From Nitriliruptoraceae bacterium (GTDB taxonomy: Bacteria > Actinomycetota > Nitriliruptoria > Nitriliruptorales > Nitriliruptoraceae): 7,740 nucleotides of DNA. Each line of letters starts with the position of its first letter. Within the stretch, counting starts at the first letter, position 1. Below, piece by piece: positions 5,247 to 7,740 of this stretch. The stretch lies in the NCBI GenBank assembly GCA_007117945.1, contig SKTN01000125.1, forward strand, positions 1 to 7,740, given 5' to 3'. Below the pieces are notes generated by a model, which saw only the letters and a list, made by a program, of their open reading frames with translations, searched no databases and was not told where the DNA came from. The translations under genes and the position numbers were made by a program.

Positions 5247-7426
5247 GGATCCTCCGCGATCCCGACCTGGCCCGGCGGGTGGGGCTCGCCCTCGCCGCCG
5301 CCTCGCTCGTGGCCACCGTCGTGGGCGTGGTGCTCTTCATGTCGAGCGGCGCCCGCTTCGCCCACTCGTTCATGCTGCAGAACGTGGCTGCAGCGCTGCT
5401 GTTGGCCATCGCCTTCGCGGCGATGGTGCGCAAGGAGCCGAACAACGGGGCCGTCTGGACGGTGGGGTGGGTCATGGTCATCCTGGCCTTCGGTCAGGCG
5501 CTGAACAACGGCGTCATCGACGCGACGTTGCTCCGGCTCACCGGCGGTGTCCGCGGTGCCGGCTACCACGCCCCCGTGACCTTCGGTGAGCTGCCCGCCT
5601 GGCTCGGCTGGTTGATCCTGGCGCAGGAGTACTCGTGGGTGTTCGGCTGGTTCTCCCTCGTGACCCTCGCCCTGCTGCTGTTCCCGGACGGGCGCCTGCT
5701 CTCGCGGCGGTGGCGGCTCGCCGTCGTCGCTGCGATCGCGGGGATGCTGACGGTGACGGTGCCGTTCATGGTCGCCTGGCGGCCGGGGGCCCGGGTGGAT
5801 CTCATGGTCGGCGAGTACCCCTACACGACCGCCCTCCACATCGCCGACGCGATCGGCCTCCTGCTGCTCTTCGGTGCCTTCGTGGCGGCGCTCGCGTCGC
5901 TCGCCGTCCGCCACCGCGGCGCGGCCAGTGACGGACGCCACCAGATCCGTTGGGTCGCCATGGGCGGGCTCGCCGTCATGTTGGCGCATCTCCTGTGGGT
6001 GGTGGCGCTCGTGGACTTCGCTCTGGCCGAGCGGCTGACCCGCATGGGGGTCATGGCCTCCGTTCCGATCCTGGTGGGGTCGTACGCGGTGGCCATCCTG
6101 CGCTACCGGCTGTACGACATCGATGTGGTGATCTCGCGGTCGCTGGTCGTGGCCGTTCTTGCGGGGTTCATCGCGACGGTGTACGTCGCCGTCGTCGTCG
6201 GTGTCGGCACGCTCGTCGGTGTCAGCAACGAGGCCAACCTCGGACTCAAGCTGCTTGCCACAGCGATCGTCGCGGTGGCGTTCCAGCCGCTGCGGCAGCG
6301 GGTGCGCCGGTGGGCGGACCGGCTCGTGTACGGCCACCGGGCGACGCCTTACGAGGTCCTGGCCCGGTTCTCGCGGCAGGCGGCGAACGCGGGGGATGAG
6401 GCGAACCTGCAGCGGATCGCCGAGGTGCTGGCGGCGGGGACGGGCGCGATGCCGGCGACGGTGTGGCTGCGGGTTGGGGATCACCTGCGCCCCGCGGCCT
6501 CGAGCGACCCCGCTCCCTCCGGGTCGCCAGCCGCGGTTCCTCTCCACGATGGCGACCTTCCCGAGCTTCCGGCGTCGCTGGTCGTGCCCGTGCGCCACGC
6601 CGGTGAGCTCCTCGGTGCGGTCTCGCTCACCAAGCCGCGCAGCGAACCGCCCACGGAACAGGACGAGGAGTTGACGGCACGCCTGGCACGCGGCCTGGCG
6701 CTGGTGCTGCGCAACGCGCGGCTCACGGCCGAGCTGCGTGCGCACCTCGAGGCGTTGGAGGCGTCGCGGTCCCGCCTCGTGCGGGCTCAGGACGAGGCGC
6801 GGCGCACGATCGAGAGCGAGCTCCGCGTCGGGGCCCAGCGCCAACTGGCTGAGCTCACGGACCTGCTCCAGCGCACCAGAGCGTGCGCGAGCGCAGGGGG
6901 TGCGGTGAGGACCGCAGCCCTGCTCGAGCAACTCGAGGCCGAGACCGACGATGCCGTGGACACGCTCCGAGGACTGGCGAACGGCATCTACCCACCGGTG
7001 CTCGAGGCCGAGGGGTTGGCTGCGGCCGTGTCCGCGCAGGCGGGTAAGTCCACGCTTCCGGTGACCGCGCACGCCGTCGGTCTGCCGCGCCACAGCACGG
7101 AGATCGAGGCGGCGGTGTACTTCTGCGTCCTGGAGGCGCTGCAGAACGCCTCCAGGTACGCGCAGGCCACCTCCGTGCACGTCGGGCTGGAGCAGCGTGG
7201 CGACGAGCTGCGCTTCGAGGTCAGCGACGACGGGATCGGCTTCGATCCCGAGGCGAGCAGTCACGGCTCCGGGCTGAAGGGCATCGCGGCACGTCTGGAC
7301 ACCGTCGGTGGCCGCCTCGAGGTCCGCTCCCGGCCGGGTGCCGGCACCAGGATCGTCGGACGTGTTCCCGTCCCCGCCCCGGCTCCGTCAGCGGCCCGAC
7401 CGACGGCCGTGGAGGTGCCAGCATGA
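5243..7426 (+). CDS. Multi-TM sensor histidine kinase-like protein with degenerate phosphoacceptor site
   Basis: 727-residue membrane protein. Residues about 10-350 hold roughly 8-10 hydrophobic segments, including the actinobacterial sensor signature R-Y-R-L-Y-D-I-D-V-V-I-S-R-S (287-300). Residues about 368-490 look GAF-like, followed by a coiled coil (490-520). The dimerisation region, A-Q-D-E-A-R-R-T-I-E-S-E-L-R-V-G-A-Q-R-Q (515-534), aligns with the HisKA_3 pattern, but the phosphoacceptor His is Arg528 (CGC at 6824-6826) and the next Asp is Val529. The HATPase domain (about 618-708) is intact: N box E-A-L-Q-N-A-S-R-Y-A, G1 box D-D-G-I-G-F-D-P (662-669), G2 box G-S-G-L-K-G-I-A-A-R-L, and G-A-G-T near the end. 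The reading frame is uninterrupted, so this does not look like a decaying gene. The GTG start at 5243 overlaps the cyclase stop and lacks a strong ribosome binding site, so it probably relies on coupling. Likely partner: the cyclase response regulator. Confidence 0.88.
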   Translation: MRILRDPDLARRVGLALAAASLVATVVGVVLFMSSGARFAHSFMLQNVAAALLLAIAFAAMVRKEPNNGAVWTVGWVMVILAFGQALNNGVIDATLLRLTGGVRGAGYHAPVTFGELPAWLGWLILAQEYSWVFGWFSLVTLALLLFPDGRLLSRRWRLAVVAAIAGMLTVTVPFMVAWRPGARVDLMVGEYPYTTALHIADAIGLLLLFGAFVAALASLAVRHRGAASDGRHQIRWVAMGGLAVMLAHLLWVVALVDFALAERLTRMGVMASVPILVGSYAVAILRYRLYDIDVVISRSLVVAVLAGFIATVYVAVVVGVGTLVGVSNEANLGLKLLATAIVAVAFQPLRQRVRRWADRLVYGHRATPYEVLARFSRQAANAGDEANLQRIAEVLAAGTGAMPATVWLRVGDHLRPAASSDPAPSGSPAAVPLHDGDLPELPASLVVPVRHAGELLGAVSLTKPRSEPPTEQDEELTARLARGLALVLRNARLTAELRAHLEALEASRSRLVRAQDEARRTIESELRVGAQRQLAELTDLLQRTRACASAGGAVRTAALLEQLEAETDDAVDTLRGLANGIYPPVLEAEGLAAAVSAQAGKSTLPVTAHAVGLPRHSTEIEAAVYFCVLEALQNASRYAQATSVHVGLEQRGDELRFEVSDDGIGFDPEASSHGSGLKGIAARLDTVGGRLEVRSRPGAGTRIVGRVPVPAPAPSAARPTAVEVPA
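7411..7415 (+). promoter_or_regulatory. Ribosome binding site of the downstream membrane gene
   Basis: GGAGG lies inside the last codons of the kinase-like gene, 7 nt before the ATG at 7423. Together with the ATGA stop/start overlap, it supports this start and implies coupled translation. Confidence 0.7.
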
Positions 7427-7740
7427 CCGCCGCCTGGCTCGAAACGCACCGCAGGTGGCTGGCCACCCACCGACGGCTCGTCGTCGGCGGCGCACTCGCG
7501 GTGTGGGCCGCCGGCTTGGTGGCGTTCCTGGGCGTCGTGATCGCCTACGACCTCGACTTCTTCGGTCCGCTCGGCGGCCCCTACATGCTGGGGTTCGGGC
7601 CCTTCGCGGTCACCGGCGCGCTGATCGCCTGGCACCGGCCCGGTCACATCCTGGGGCTGCTGTTCTTCCTGCTCGGCCTGGCCGCGCCCGTGGCCAACAC
7701 GCTCTCTGCCCTGGCCATGGGCCCGTTCGCCGGGCACTCC
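7423..7740 (+). CDS. Partial multi-TM membrane protein, possibly a second sensor kinase (runs off window)
   Basis: Only the first 106 residues are in the window; the frame is still open at position 7740. The start is the ATG overlapping the previous stop as ATGA, with GGAGG 7 nt upstream. A basic N-terminus (E-T-H-R-R-W-L-A-T-H-R-R) precedes three hydrophobic segments at about residues 19-41, 53-70 and 76-97. The stretch I-A-W-H-R-P-G-H-I-L-G-L-L-F-F-L-L-G-L (68-86) resembles the 'rrP-npIGWLL' turn common in N-terminal membrane domains of actinobacterial sensor kinases. That makes a second sensor kinase a reasonable guess, but no kinase domain is visible here and another type of membrane protein is possible. 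Coupling to the kinase-like gene suggests the two products are made together and may form a complex. Confidence 0.75.
   Translation, partial: MTAAWLETHRRWLATHRRLVVGGALAVWAAGLVAFLGVVIAYDLDFFGPLGGPYMLGFGPFAVTGALIAWHRPGHILGLLFFLLGLAAPVANTLSALAMGPFAGHS

Noticed and set aside
4709..7264. 851-residue open frame on the minus strand, antisense to the cyclase end and the kinase-like gene
   Set aside because: Its translation is low-complexity Arg/His/Gln/Gly/Asp with no domain motifs. The plus strand carries clear cyclase and HATPase motifs over the same bases. Long antisense frames are expected at this GC content.
5243..7426. Kinase-like gene as a pseudogene because of the lost His
   Set aside because: The frame is uninterrupted over 727 residues, is coupled at both ends, and its ATP-binding motifs are intact, which argues for a maintained function.
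1..7740. tRNA, rRNA, CRISPR arrays, transposons or phage attachment sites
   Set aside because: I saw no cloverleaf, no regularly spaced repeats, no transposase motifs and no terminal inverted repeats while reading the window.

Overview
This is a GC-rich window (clearly above 65% by eye, with strong G/C preference at third codon positions) from what looks like a high-GC Actinomycetota chromosome. The protein families fit that: a lipid-anchored cupredoxin, a BBE-type flavoprotein, a puromycin-acetyltransferase-like GNAT protein, and multi-pass actinobacterial sensor kinases of the 'RYRLYDIDVVISRSLV' type. The genus cannot be told from the sequence alone. I see no tRNA, rRNA, CRISPR array, insertion sequence or phage gene.

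Layout. Positions 25-465 (-) encode a small secreted copper lipoprotein with an amicyanin-like copper site. A 228-bp divergent spacer separates it from a two-gene (+) operon: an FAD-linked oxidoreductase (694-2055) and, 11 nt on, a GNAT acetyltransferase (2067-2651). These converge on a (-) gene (2672-3676) encoding an uncharacterised N-terminal region fused to a cyclic-nucleotide-binding domain. A 238-bp divergent spacer follows. A tightly packed (+) operon then runs off the window: a REC / LuxR-HTH-like / class III nucleotide cyclase response regulator (3915-5246), a multi-TM histidine-kinase-like protein (5243-7426, GTGA overlap), and the start of a further membrane protein (7423 to window end, ATGA overlap).

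How the genes may work together. The right half reads as a self-contained cyclic-nucleotide signalling module. A membrane sensor would control a response regulator whose output is a nucleotide cyclase, and a divergently encoded protein carries a domain of the kind that binds the product. The oddest detail is in the kinase-like protein: its ATPase domain motifs are intact, but the phosphoacceptor motif reads E-L-R-V-G-A-Q where the HisKA_3 family has D-L-H-D-G-A-Q. The phosphorylatable His is Arg, so the protein may be a pseudokinase, perhaps paired with the coupled downstream membrane protein. The cyclase also carries Gln and Ser at the positions that normally fix ATP or GTP choice. The circuit is inferred from domains and gene order; nothing in the sequence proves it.
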